From: Candidatus Zixiibacteriota bacterium
GTDB lineage: Bacteria; Zixibacteria; MSB-5A5; DG-27
NCBI GenBank assembly: GCA_030605835.1
Contig: JAUWHO010000035.1
Span: 62,001-126,000, forward strand
Direction: 5' to 3'
DNA: 64,000 bases
The notes below the pieces were generated by a model, which did not search any database, was not told the DNA's origin, and saw only the letters and a list, made by a program, of their open reading frames with translations. Position numbers and translations under genes: made by a program. Positions 37,643-46,379 of this stretch are shown here, piece by piece; the stretch's first letter is position 1, and each line of letters starts with the position of its first letter.

Positions 37643-37698
37643 AACTGCAGAGGCTTGTGTGATCAATTGCATTCTGGGAATTTGATCCCCTTTGAGGT

Positions 37699-39597
37699 TT
37701 AGCTGACCTTTGCACCCAGCGGCAAGTCCTTATCCAGAGTCAATAGGGCTAATTTGTCTCCCTCGGTGGCGGCAAGGAGCATCGCCGTCGATTCCACTCC
37801 CCGGATCTTCACCGGCTTCATGTTGGTCACCACCACGATATTTCTGCCGGGCAAATCCTCGGGCTGGTAATATTCAGCGATTGCAGCCACAATCTGGCGC
37901 TGTTCGGTCCCCAAATCGATCTGCATCTTGAAGAGCTTGGCGGTTCCTTCGACTTTTTCGGCGGAGAGCACCTTCGCCACCCGCATATCTAATTTCTGAA
38001 AATCCTCGAAAGAGACAATCTTGACGCCTTCCGATTTTGCTTCCATCTTCGAAGTCACCTCCACTTTTTTAATTTCAGCACGAGGGAAAAGGGCTTCGCC
38101 GGGAGCGATCCGAATTCCTGCTGGCAACTCTCCCCAGGGCTTTGTTCCCTCTAAACTGACCTTATCCTCTTTCAAACCCAACTGCCTGCGAATCTCTGAG
38201 CATCTCTCCGGCATCACCGGATAAAGGAGGCTGGAGGCCAGGCGCAACGCCTCCGCAGAATTGTATAAGACATTGTTGAGCCTGACTCTCTCTCCCTGTT
38301 TGTGTAAATCCCAGGGGCGGTTCAACTCGATATACTTATTTGTGGCTCTCACGAACTGCAAAATGTCTTCCAGGGCGGAGTTTAGCTTGAAGTTCTCGAT
38401 CCCCTCCCTGACCCTGCTCGAGGTCTCCGATCCCAGCTTCTGAAGGGCTCTGTCCTCATCGCTCCCCTCTGCCGGTTCTGGAATCCTGCCGTCACAGTAA
38501 CTTTCAACCATCTTCAGAAGGCGAGAGAGCAAATTCCCGAGGTCGTTGGCCAGATCGGAGTTGTAGCGGGAAATGAAGCTGGGCTCGCTGAAGGTGGCGT
38601 CTTGTCCCAAGGTCATCTCCCGGATGAGGAAGTAGCGGAAGGGCTCGACCCCGTATTTGTCGATTATGTCCCAGGGGCGAATGACGTTCCCCTTGGATTT
38701 GGACATCTTGGTTCCCCCCTCAAGCCACCAACCGTGCCCCAAAACTGTCTTGGGCGAGGGGAGTCCGGCCGCCTTCAACATTATCGGCCAGTAGACACAA
38801 TGGGTGGTCAATATATCCTTGCCGATCAGGTGCAGGGCCTCCGGCCAATATCGCTCGAACCTCTCGGGCTTGGAGAGATAGCCGGGGGCGGTTATGTAAT
38901 TCAATAGGGCGTCGAACCAGACGTAGGTGACATAATTGTCATCAAAGGGGAGCTCAATACCCCAGGATAGCCTTTTCTTGGGGCGGGAGATGCATAAGTC
39001 TCCCAGTCCCTTCCGGAGGAAGCCAAGGATTTCGTTTTTGCGAGTCTCCGGTTTTATGAAGTCCGGATGCGACTGGATGTGCTCAATGAGCCACTCACGA
39101 TATTTCCCCATTTTGAAAAAGTAGTTCTCCTCCGTCAGCACATTCACCGCACCCCCGCAGTCGGGACACTTCCCCTCCAGCAAGTCCTTCTCGGTCCAGA
39201 ACCTCTCGCAGGGAACGCAATACCAGCCGGAATAGGAGTCCGTATAGATTTCGCCCCTCTGGTAAAGGTCGGAGAGAACCTTCTGCACCACCTGAACATG
39301 TCTCTCTTCGGTGGTGCGGATAAAATCGTCATAGGAGATCTCTAACTTTCTCCAGAGCTCTTTGAACCTCTCCACCATCATATCGCAGAACTCTTGGGGC
39401 TTTTTCTCAGCGTGAGCGGCGGTCTCCTGAAGCTTCTGGCCGTGCTCGTCGGTGCCGGTCAGAAAGAAGACCTCCTCCCCCCAGAGGCGATGATAACGCG
39501 CGAAAACGTCAGCGAGAATGGTCGTGTACGCATGCCCGATGTGGGGCTGGTCGTTGACGTAGTAAAGCGGTGTGGTTACGTAAAAGACCCCTCTCAT
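37699..39597 (-). CDS. metG: Methionyl-tRNA synthetase with C-terminal tRNA-binding domain
   Basis: YYVNDQPHIGHAYTT, CVPCERFWTEKDLLEGKCPDCGG, KMSKSKGN; C-terminal LDMRVAKVLSAEKVEGTAKLFKMQIDLG. Confidence 0.97.
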   Translation of the reverse strand: MRGVFYVTTPLYYVNDQPHIGHAYTTILADVFARYHRLWGEEVFFLTGTDEHGQKLQETAAHAEKKPQEFCDMMVERFKELWRKLEISYDDFIRTTEERHVQVVQKVLSDLYQRGEIYTDSYSGWYCVPCERFWTEKDLLEGKCPDCGGAVNVLTEENYFFKMGKYREWLIEHIQSHPDFIKPETRKNEILGFLRKGLGDLCISRPKKRLSWGIELPFDDNYVTYVWFDALLNYITAPGYLSKPERFERYWPEALHLIGKDILTTHCVYWPIMLKAAGLPSPKTVLGHGWWLEGGTKMSKSKGNVIRPWDIIDKYGVEPFRYFLIREMTLGQDATFSEPSFISRYNSDLANDLGNLLSRLLKMVESYCDGRIPEPAEGSDEDRALQKLGSETSSRVREGIENFKLNSALEDILQFVRATNKYIELNRPWDLHKQGERVRLNNVLYNSAEALRLASSLLYPVMPERCSEIRRQLGLKEDKVSLEGTKPWGELPAGIRIAPGEALFPRAEIKKVEVTSKMEAKSEGVKIVSFEDFQKLDMRVAKVLSAEKVEGTAKLFKMQIDLGTEQRQIVAAIAEYYQPEDLPGRNIVVVTNMKPVKIRGVESTAMLLAATEGDKLALLTLDKDLPLGAKVS

Positions 39598-39617
39598 TTC
39601 ACAAACCCTCTATCTTC

Positions 39618-40502
39618 TCAAATCGCTTTGGGTCGCTGTTTGAAGATCCCGAACCCCCTTTTCTTCTTCTTTTTGATCTCCGCCAAACCCACCTTCTGTT
39701 CGGTCCCATCCTCCAGGCTGACGATGATGTACTCCTTGAAAATGTTTATCTTCTCCACAACCCCGGCCCCTCTTTCAGTCTGGTAGGTGGTACCCAACTG
39801 GGGATAGTTCGGCAGTACCTGGGCGTAAACCTCCTTTTCGTAATTCAGACAGCACAGAAGCCTGCCGCAGTTGCCGGAGATCTTACTGGGATTCAAAGAG
39901 AGGTTCTGGTCCTTTGCCATCTGAGTCGAGATCGGATGGAACTCTCTTAAGAAGCTGACACAGCAAAGCGGCAGCCCACAAGAGCCGAAACCTCCCAAGC
40001 GTTTGGCTTCATCCCGGACCCCGATCTGGCGTAATTCTATGCGGGTCTTGTAAGTGTTAGCCAGATCCTTGACCAGCTCCCGAAAATCGACCCGCTTGTC
40101 CGCGGTGAAATAGAAAATGATCTTGTTGCAATCGAACTGATAGGCGACATCAGCCAACTTCATTTTCAGGCCATGCTTTTCAATCAGGGTCTGGCAGGTC
40201 TTGTGAGATTCCTGCTCCATTCGACGGTTGACCCTCATTCTGTCGATGTCATCCTTGTTCGCCGCTCGCAGGATGGGATGAACTTTGTCCCCCAGGGTCA
40301 ATATCTCCTTGAAATCCGCCCGGCGTTTGACCCTCCCGATGTCCTCGCCCCTCTCCACCTGAACGATCACGAAATCGCCGACCTTGAACTCCAGGCTATT
40401 GGGATCGGAGAAATGTTCCCGCCGGTTCCCCTTAAACTCCACTACCCAGAAGCTCTCCTGAGAGCTCTTGGCCGGCGATTCTTCATATTCCGGCATTTCC
40501 AT
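39618..40502 (-). CDS. PSP1 C-terminal-domain protein (RicT/YaaT-like)
   Basis: RVDFRELVKDLANTYKTRIELRQIGVRDEAKRLGGFGSCGLPLCCVSFL...GRLLCCLNYE. Confidence 0.95.
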   Translation of the reverse strand: MEMPEYEESPAKSSQESFWVVEFKGNRREHFSDPNSLEFKVGDFVIVQVERGEDIGRVKRRADFKEILTLGDKVHPILRAANKDDIDRMRVNRRMEQESHKTCQTLIEKHGLKMKLADVAYQFDCNKIIFYFTADKRVDFRELVKDLANTYKTRIELRQIGVRDEAKRLGGFGSCGLPLCCVSFLREFHPISTQMAKDQNLSLNPSKISGNCGRLLCCLNYEKEVYAQVLPNYPQLGTTYQTERGAGVVEKINIFKEYIIVSLEDGTEQKVGLAEIKKKKKRGFGIFKQRPKAI

Positions 40503-40532
40503 CGTTCACCTTCATCGAGCAGTAGACCGCTT

Positions 40533-41699
40533 CTACTCAATAACTCTGCCGCTGAAAAGGTCTTTCAACTTCAATATAAAATAAAGAAGAGAAAACTCCA
40601 AATCCAGGTTCAAGGTGAAATACCTCTCTTCCACCCGCGAGGTCAGGGTCATGGCCTCCTCCAAGGCTCCGGGCTTAGGAATGGAAAGGGCCATTCCCTT
40701 GAGTTGATCCTCAATATCGCAATTGATTAACCTGTTGTCTTCTCCTCCAGTCCTCAAGAAGTAGAGGTCGTGGAAAATCCACAGGAATGCGCCGAAGAGA
40801 TTCTCCGCCGTCGAGCCGCCCAACACCAAGGCCTGCGGCGGCGGCGTATGTCTCTGCCCGGACAGTAAATCCGAGATGACTCCGAGAGCCTCATCCCTTA
40901 TCTCCCACACTCTGTGTCGGCAGAACTTCTCTGCCAGACCCAGACTACAGTCGGCGGCTCGAATGACGAAACTTAGCCGCAGGGGGTCCAAATCGAGCCT
41001 GGAGGTGAGGACTGAAGCTATAATCTCCTCTTCCAGGGGCGCAAAATGGAGCACCTGACAGCGCGACTTTATGGTCGGCAGAATCATCCCGGAATTGCAG
41101 GTCGTCAAGATTATCAAAGTGTCGGGCGGCGGTTCCTCCACCGTTTTCAAGAAGACGTTGGCGGCCAAATGCGCCATCAACTCCAGCTCTAAGACGATCA
41201 CCGCCTTGTGCCGCGACAGCTGGGGCTTGAGCTTCAGATAGGCTCTCAGATCCTTTATCACCTCGATGGGGAGGTTCGGTTTCTTCTCAAAATCGATGAT
41301 CCGATAGGCATCCTCCCGCTTACTGCAGCGGAACTGCTCCACCTCCTTCAAGGTCTCTTCAGAGTAGCGAGCTCCGTTTTTGGCGAGGTGAGAGAAAGGG
41401 AAGACCGGGACCTTCTTCGACTCCGGCTTGAGGTTGGGAAACGGGAAAACCACCTGCAGATCGGGATGACTCCCCCGCTCGATTGCGGCGCAAGAGCGAC
41501 AGGCTCCGCAGCCTGGGTTTGGATAGTCTTCACACAGATAGGTCCTTGCGACCTCCAGGGCGAAAGCGTATTTGCCCATCCCCTTTTTCCCCTCGAAAAG
41601 ATAGGCGTGGGACAAGTGGTCGCTCTCAAAGGCGCAACCGAAGAGCTTCTTGAGGTGGTCCTGCCCGTAGATGTTGTCGAAGTAGCTCATCTCAACCAT
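40533..41699 (-). CDS. holB: DNA polymerase III delta-prime subunit
   Basis: MVEMSYFDNIYGQDHLKKLFGCAFESDHLSHAYLFEGKKGMGKYAFALEVA; CPNPGCGACRSC-type zinc module; start reassigned from 41810. Confidence 0.9.
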   Translation of the reverse strand: MVEMSYFDNIYGQDHLKKLFGCAFESDHLSHAYLFEGKKGMGKYAFALEVARTYLCEDYPNPGCGACRSCAAIERGSHPDLQVVFPFPNLKPESKKVPVFPFSHLAKNGARYSEETLKEVEQFRCSKREDAYRIIDFEKKPNLPIEVIKDLRAYLKLKPQLSRHKAVIVLELELMAHLAANVFLKTVEEPPPDTLIILTTCNSGMILPTIKSRCQVLHFAPLEEEIIASVLTSRLDLDPLRLSFVIRAADCSLGLAEKFCRHRVWEIRDEALGVISDLLSGQRHTPPPQALVLGGSTAENLFGAFLWIFHDLYFLRTGGEDNRLINCDIEDQLKGMALSIPKPGALEEAMTLTSRVEERYFTLNLDLEFSLLYFILKLKDLFSGRVIE

Positions 41700-42889
41700 T
41701 CTTCCGGATTGAGGCTTTTGCGACCGTGGCGCAGCTCGAAGTGGAGACAGGGCCCCAGGAAGGTGCCGCTCTCCCCCACTTTGGCTATAACCTGTCCAGC
41801 CACCACCCACTGATCCACTCCCACTATCGCCTCCAGGAGGTGTCCGTAAAGTGAGGTCAGCCCCTCCGGGTGAGAGATGATCACGAAATTCCCATAACCT
41901 CGCATCCAGCTTTCATAGACCACCCTGCCCGCGGCGGTGGCCTTCACCGCTGCCCCTAAGGGAGCCTTTATGTCGACTCCGTGGTTGGTGGTCTGGGTCT
42001 TGAAGACCGGGTGGGTCACTATCCCGTACGGAATGAGGATTTCCCCCTTCACTGGCCACTGCAATCTCCCCTTCAACTTCACAAAATCCCCGGCGGGCCG
42101 AAGCCTCCCTGGCGCTCCAACCCTTTTCTGTTCAGCCAGGATTTTCTCCTCTAGTTCCGCGATCAGGGCCCCCATCTGTTCAACCGAAGCCTCCAACTGC
42201 TTAACCGCCTTCAAGGCCAGTTTTCTTCTCCTCCGGACTTGTTCAATCTGTCTGCTTTCACGTTTCTGCTCGACGGCCAAGAGCGCGCCCTCTCTTTCGC
42301 TCTCCTGCTCTAAGGCCTCCAGTTTCCCCCAATCCTCCTTCAATAATCGCTCCCTCTCCTCCTGCGTTTTCTTAAGGGTTTCAACCTCCCGGATTTTTCT
42401 CGAGTCGTAAGCGGCAAGTCGCTCCAACAGATAGAGCCTGCGTCCCAGCTGCAGAAAACTATCGGCATCCATAAGGAGCTGGTAACGATGCCAGCGGCCC
42501 TGTTTGTAAATATTCAGGAGGCGGCGCTTCAAGTCCTCTCTTTTGCTCTCTAAAGAGTCGGAACTGGTTTTCTGGGCCACAAGCAGGCTGTCGATCTCCC
42601 CGCTCAACTGTTTGGCCCTCTGTCGGATCCGACTCAGAAGCTGTTGAGAGAGGTTGATTCTCTCCTGGAGGTCCATGAGCTCCTCTAAGACACCCTTCTC
42701 GGTCGCCTCCAGCTTTTCGACACTCTCTCGCTTATCGGCAAGCTCCCCTCGGAGCTGGTCGAGCTTCTCTTCCACCTCCTCCTTCTCACTCTTCAGGTCC
42801 TGGGAGCAAGCAATTGGGGGAGGGGAGAAAACCATCAGCAAAATGAGAAGGAAAACGCACTTTCCAAGATTTGAGGGGGTTTTTCTCAA
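41687..42889 (-). CDS. EnvC-like murein hydrolase activator (coiled coil plus LytM/M23)
   Basis: Signal peptide, long coiled coil, TNHGVDIKAPLGAAVKATAAGRVVY...PCLHFELRHGRKSLNPEEWL. Confidence 0.9.
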   Translation of the reverse strand: MRKTPSNLGKCVFLLILLMVFSPPPIACSQDLKSEKEEVEEKLDQLRGELADKRESVEKLEATEKGVLEELMDLQERINLSQQLLSRIRQRAKQLSGEIDSLLVAQKTSSDSLESKREDLKRRLLNIYKQGRWHRYQLLMDADSFLQLGRRLYLLERLAAYDSRKIREVETLKKTQEERERLLKEDWGKLEALEQESEREGALLAVEQKRESRQIEQVRRRRKLALKAVKQLEASVEQMGALIAELEEKILAEQKRVGAPGRLRPAGDFVKLKGRLQWPVKGEILIPYGIVTHPVFKTQTTNHGVDIKAPLGAAVKATAAGRVVYESWMRGYGNFVIISHPEGLTSLYGHLLEAIVGVDQWVVAGQVIAKVGESGTFLGPCLHFELRHGRKSLNPEEWLR

Positions 42890-42896
42890 TCGAAAC

Positions 42897-43760
42897 TCAG
42901 AATTCTACCTTGTGGGTGACATACCTGCTCGAGGATAGAAGCGCCCCCAGAAACCCGATGAGCGCCCCCCAGAGAAGATAAGACCAGAGAAGAGGCGTCG
43001 GCAGAAAGTCCATGGTGATATACCTTCGGGCGATATGAGTGAAGAGAAGATGAAGCAATAAAAGAGAAAAACCGGAGGCGAGAAGCCCCGAGAAAAGGCC
43101 CAAAAAGAGGTACGGAGCCTGAAGATAGAATCGGGTAGCACCCAAAAGCCTCATCACCTCGATCACCGTAATCCTGGAGGCGACCAAAAGCCTCGAGGAG
43201 CTGAAAACCACCATAATCACCGCCAAAAACGTCATCACCCCGAAGATGATGCCGGCATAGAGAATCAGGTCTTTGACCTTATCCAGCCGCTCCAGAAGGG
43301 AGCGGCCGTATATGACCTCGTCAATCCCCGCAGTGGACGTTAAGTGATTGAAAATAGCCTCGAATCCCTCCCGATCACGAAACCTCTCTTCGACCTCCAG
43401 GGAATAACCCGCCGGGAGAGGGTTCTCTCCTAATCCCTCTATGGCGGCCTCACCCAACTGCTTCTTCAGAGAGAGCAATGCCTCCTCTTTAGTGTGGAAG
43501 GTCACGCTTTCGATTCCGGGGAGATTTCTTATCTTGCGGTCAACCTCTTCCATCTCCGATTGGCTGAGCTCCACCTCGAGGAAGACCTCGATCGTCATCT
43601 CCGAGCGGAGGTTCTCCTCCAGCGCCCAAACGTTTAAAAGGATCAAGAGGTACAGTCCGAAGACTAACTGTGAGAGAAAAAGACCCAGAAAAGAGGTCAG
43701 GGTGGTGGCAAACTCATTCCTGAGATACCAGATTGTCTCTCTGAAAAGGTGAGCGATCAT
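42897..43760 (-). CDS. ftsX: Cell division ABC permease-like protein FtsX
   Basis: FtsX architecture: TM1, extracellular domain (VFLEVELSQSEMEEVDRKIRNLPGIESVTFHTKEEAL), three C-terminal TMs; next to ftsE. Confidence 0.92.
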   Translation of the reverse strand: MIAHLFRETIWYLRNEFATTLTSFLGLFLSQLVFGLYLLILLNVWALEENLRSEMTIEVFLEVELSQSEMEEVDRKIRNLPGIESVTFHTKEEALLSLKKQLGEAAIEGLGENPLPAGYSLEVEERFRDREGFEAIFNHLTSTAGIDEVIYGRSLLERLDKVKDLILYAGIIFGVMTFLAVIMVVFSSSRLLVASRITVIEVMRLLGATRFYLQAPYLFLGLFSGLLASGFSLLLLHLLFTHIARRYITMDFLPTPLLWSYLLWGALIGFLGALLSSSRYVTHKVEF

Positions 43761-43817
43761 AGTAGCTAGTAGATAGTAGGCAGTAATCAGGGGGAGAGGG
43801 GCCTGTTTCCTATCTCC
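43761..43817. repeat. Heptamer-period repeat HR7 filling the ftsE-ftsX gap
   Basis: agtagct|agtagat|agtaggc|agtaatc|... gcctgtt|tcctatc. Confidence 0.7.
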
Positions 43818-44468
43818 TTAAATCAGTTTTCCATTTTCCAATCTCAAAAGCCTCCCCGGCCACGTCTCCAGAAGGTCATCCTTGTGGGAACTGACAATGA
43901 CAGTAGTTCCCATCTGGCTGATGTGATGGAGAAGGTCAATGATCGCGGTGGCATTCCCGTGGTCGAGGCTACCGGTGGGCTCATCTGCCAGAAGCAGATA
44001 AGGGTTGTTCGCCAGCGCCCGGGCAATCGCCAGCTTCTGTTTTTCCCCGCCGGAGAGGCTGGAGGGGTTCTCGTGGCTTTTTGCGGATAACCCCACAACC
44101 CCTAACACCTCGGTGACTCTCTTGGTGGCCCGCCTCCCCTTAATCCCACAAATACCTAAAGCCAGATTGACGTTAGCGAAGACGTCACGGTCACACAGAA
44201 GCCGGAAATCCTGAAAGACTACTCCCAGACGACGCCGTAAGAGGGGCAACTGCCTGGGAGTTATCTCTTCAGTGGAGAAGTCCGCCACCCTTATCTCTCC
44301 CCGGGTCGGTCTCTCCTCCATATAGATCAACTTCAGAAGAGTGGTTTTGCCGGAGCCGGAGGGTCCCACCAGTTTGACGAACTCTCCCTTTCCCGCGGAG
44401 AAACTGACCCTCTCCAGAGCTACCCACTTTTCATCATAGATCTTTGTGATTTCAGAGACGGTGAGCAA
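43818..44468 (-). CDS. ftsE: Cell division ATP-binding protein FtsE
   Basis: VGPSGSGKTTLLKLIYMEERPTRG, LSGGEKQKLAIARALANNPYLLLADEPTGSLD. Confidence 0.95.
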   Translation of the reverse strand: MLTVSEITKIYDEKWVALERVSFSAGKGEFVKLVGPSGSGKTTLLKLIYMEERPTRGEIRVADFSTEEITPRQLPLLRRRLGVVFQDFRLLCDRDVFANVNLALGICGIKGRRATKRVTEVLGVVGLSAKSHENPSSLSGGEKQKLAIARALANNPYLLLADEPTGSLDHGNATAIIDLLHHISQMGTTVIVSSHKDDLLETWPGRLLRLENGKLI

Positions 44469-44658
44469 GTTCGACCTACTTTGTCAGCGCCGTCGAATTC
44501 AACCTTCACCGGCACGGATACGGCGATGCCAGCACATTTACCCCTAATTAAATTTTAAGATTGCCCTTAGGTGAAGTCAAGTCAATAGAAAATGCGTTTC
44601 TCGGGCAGACAGCAAACGGACAATTGTCACCAAACCACGAATCCCTGCAAAACCACAG

Positions 44659-44679
44659 GGCGGTGAATTCGTCACCGCC
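44659..44679. repeat. Hairpin H15
   Basis: ggcggtga-attcg-tcaccgcc. Confidence 0.85.
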
Positions 44680-44687
44680 ATCCAGTG

Positions 44688-44711
44688 CCGTCAGGTGTTT
44701 CCACCTGACGG
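44688..44711. repeat. Hairpin H16, identical to H1
   Basis: ccgtcaggtg-tttc-cacctgacgg. Confidence 0.9.
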
Positions 44712-44755
44712 TCCACCGGCTGTCATGCGAGCGCCGACGGGAATCCAACAGAGGG

Positions 44756-44777
44756 TGTCAGGAGAAAACTCCTGACA
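44756..44777. repeat. Hairpin H17 (H5 family)
   Basis: tgtcaggag-aaaa-ctcctgaca followed by gcac. Confidence 0.85.
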
Positions 44778-44831
44778 GCACTGTGGGGTTTCCCAGGGCA
44801 TAAGATCAATCCCTTAACATGTTAAAGCTCG

Positions 44832-44895
44832 CCCCGTAGGTCGGGGAATTTATCCCCGACACTATTTCGGGCGGATGAATTCCGCCCGCCACGGT
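44832..44895 (+). repeat. Composite two-hairpin element, copy D
   Basis: ccccgtaggtcggggaatttatccccgacactatttcgggcggatgaattccgcccgccacggt. Confidence 0.88.
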
Positions 44896-45120
44896 TACGG
44901 TAGTTCCGGCAGAGCAGTGACTTTATCACCACCACTTCTGTGAACTACGAACCAACCGGGGCTAACCCAGTGCCCTTCGGCAATGAGATTGAAAACAAAT
45001 GGGAAATATAGTAGATGGAGGATAAGGGTTGCAGCAAAGTCCATCCCTGCCCGCAAAAGAATTCACAGCAAATGAAACGGTTTATCCGCCTCTGGCGGGC
45101 TGTGAATGAGCATCTTAAAA

Positions 45121-45143
45121 GGGGCGGAGTATAGCTCCACCCC
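45121..45143. repeat. Hairpin H21
   Basis: ggggcggag-tatag-ctccacccc (one G-T mismatch). Confidence 0.7.
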
Positions 45144-45182
45144 TGGAAGTATAATCAGTTGAATGTGCGAGAACTGGGGTAG

Positions 45183-45204
45183 CCCAGTGGCCTCTGCCAC
45201 CGGG
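45183..45204. repeat. Hairpin H22 (H4 family)
   Basis: cccagtggc-ctct-gccaccggg preceded by ggtag as in H4. Confidence 0.8.
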
Positions 45205-45233
45205 CGCTGTTCTTCATCGAACCAGCAGCAAAT

Positions 45234-46160
45234 CTAGTATCCCAGGACCTTCAGCCAATCCTTATAGGTGGCTGCCGACTTCTGCAGGGATCCCAGATCC
45301 TCTTTGTTGAGCTTCAACTCGATGATTTTCTCAACGCCGCCCGCACCGAGGATGATCGGAACCCCGATGTAGATGTCCTTGATTCCATATTCCCCGGCAC
45401 AATACGCGGAGCAGGGGAAGAGTCTCTTGCGGTCCGAAAGGACGGCGTCCACCATCTCTGTGACTGCCGCCGCCGGGGCATAATAGGCCGAACCGGTCTT
45501 GAGGAGCTTGACGATCTCCCCGCCACCGTCTCTGGTGCGATCGGAGATAGCTTTAATCCTATCGTCGGGGATAAGCTCCGGTATAGGGATACCTGCCACG
45601 GTGGTGTAACTGGGGAGAGGCACCATGGTGTCTCCATGTCCGCCCAAGACCATCGCCTGAATGTCGGTCATGGAAACCCCCAGCTCCATGGACACAAAGG
45701 CCCGGAAGCGGGTGCTGTCCAAGATTCCGGCCTGCCCGAAGACCTTGTTGTGGGGAAACCCGGTGATCTTCTGGGCGTGGTAGGTCATAAGGTCCAGAGG
45801 GTTGGTGACAATAAGGTAGAAGGCGTCCGGGCAGTGCTCCTTTACCTTCTTGGCGCAGTCCTCCACAACCTTGGCGTTGCTGGTGATCAAATCCTCTCTG
45901 GTCATGCCGGGCTTACGGGGCAAGCCTGCGGTCTGCACCACCAGATCAGCCCCCTTCATGTCGGCAAAGTCGTTGGAGCCAATTACATTGACATCGTAAT
46001 TCCTGACCGGACCGGTCTGGAGAAGGTCTAGGCCCTTCCCTTTGGGCATATCCTCGATGATGTCAACCAGGACTATATCGGCGATATTTTTCTCCGCTAG
46101 ATACATAGCAGTGCATTCGCCAACATGTCCGGCTCCGATGATTGCGACTTTCTTCCTCAT
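45234..46160 (-). CDS. mdh: Malate dehydrogenase
   Basis: KKVAIIGAGHVGECTAMYLAEK, LVVQTAGLPRKPGMTREDLI, VTNPLDLMTYHA, VLGGHGDTMVPL. Confidence 0.95.
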   Translation of the reverse strand: MRKKVAIIGAGHVGECTAMYLAEKNIADIVLVDIIEDMPKGKGLDLLQTGPVRNYDVNVIGSNDFADMKGADLVVQTAGLPRKPGMTREDLITSNAKVVEDCAKKVKEHCPDAFYLIVTNPLDLMTYHAQKITGFPHNKVFGQAGILDSTRFRAFVSMELGVSMTDIQAMVLGGHGDTMVPLPSYTTVAGIPIPELIPDDRIKAISDRTRDGGGEIVKLLKTGSAYYAPAAAVTEMVDAVLSDRKRLFPCSAYCAGEYGIKDIYIGVPIILGAGGVEKIIELKLNKEDLGSLQKSAATYKDWLKVLGY

Positions 46161-46344
46161 AAAAACCTCCTGACTTGTTTATTTCACTTTGTTACAAAAT
46201 TCACAAAGAAGCTCAAAAAAAATTGCGGCGCCGTTGTGACTGTTTCAGGCTTGTTTGATAATAAATTCCCCGACTTTTATCAAGTGAAAAATGCTGCTGA
46301 GGGAAGTTTTTTTGCGACTCGATGCTTCCACAGTGCGGCAGATT

Positions 46345-46379
46345 ACTCACCACTCACTAATGACCACTCACTCATTACA
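46345..46379. repeat. Heptamer-period repeat HR8, overlapping the larA-like stop codon
   Basis: actcacc|actcact|aatgacc|actcact|cattaca. Confidence 0.7.

Noticed and set aside
40505-40535. Possible further heptamer array upstream of the PSP1 gene
   Set aside because: Only two to three weak units; period not convincing.
44561-44803. 80-aa ORF and its antisense partner
   Set aside because: Located in the repeat-rich ftsE-mdh gap; coding potential explained by hairpin repeats.
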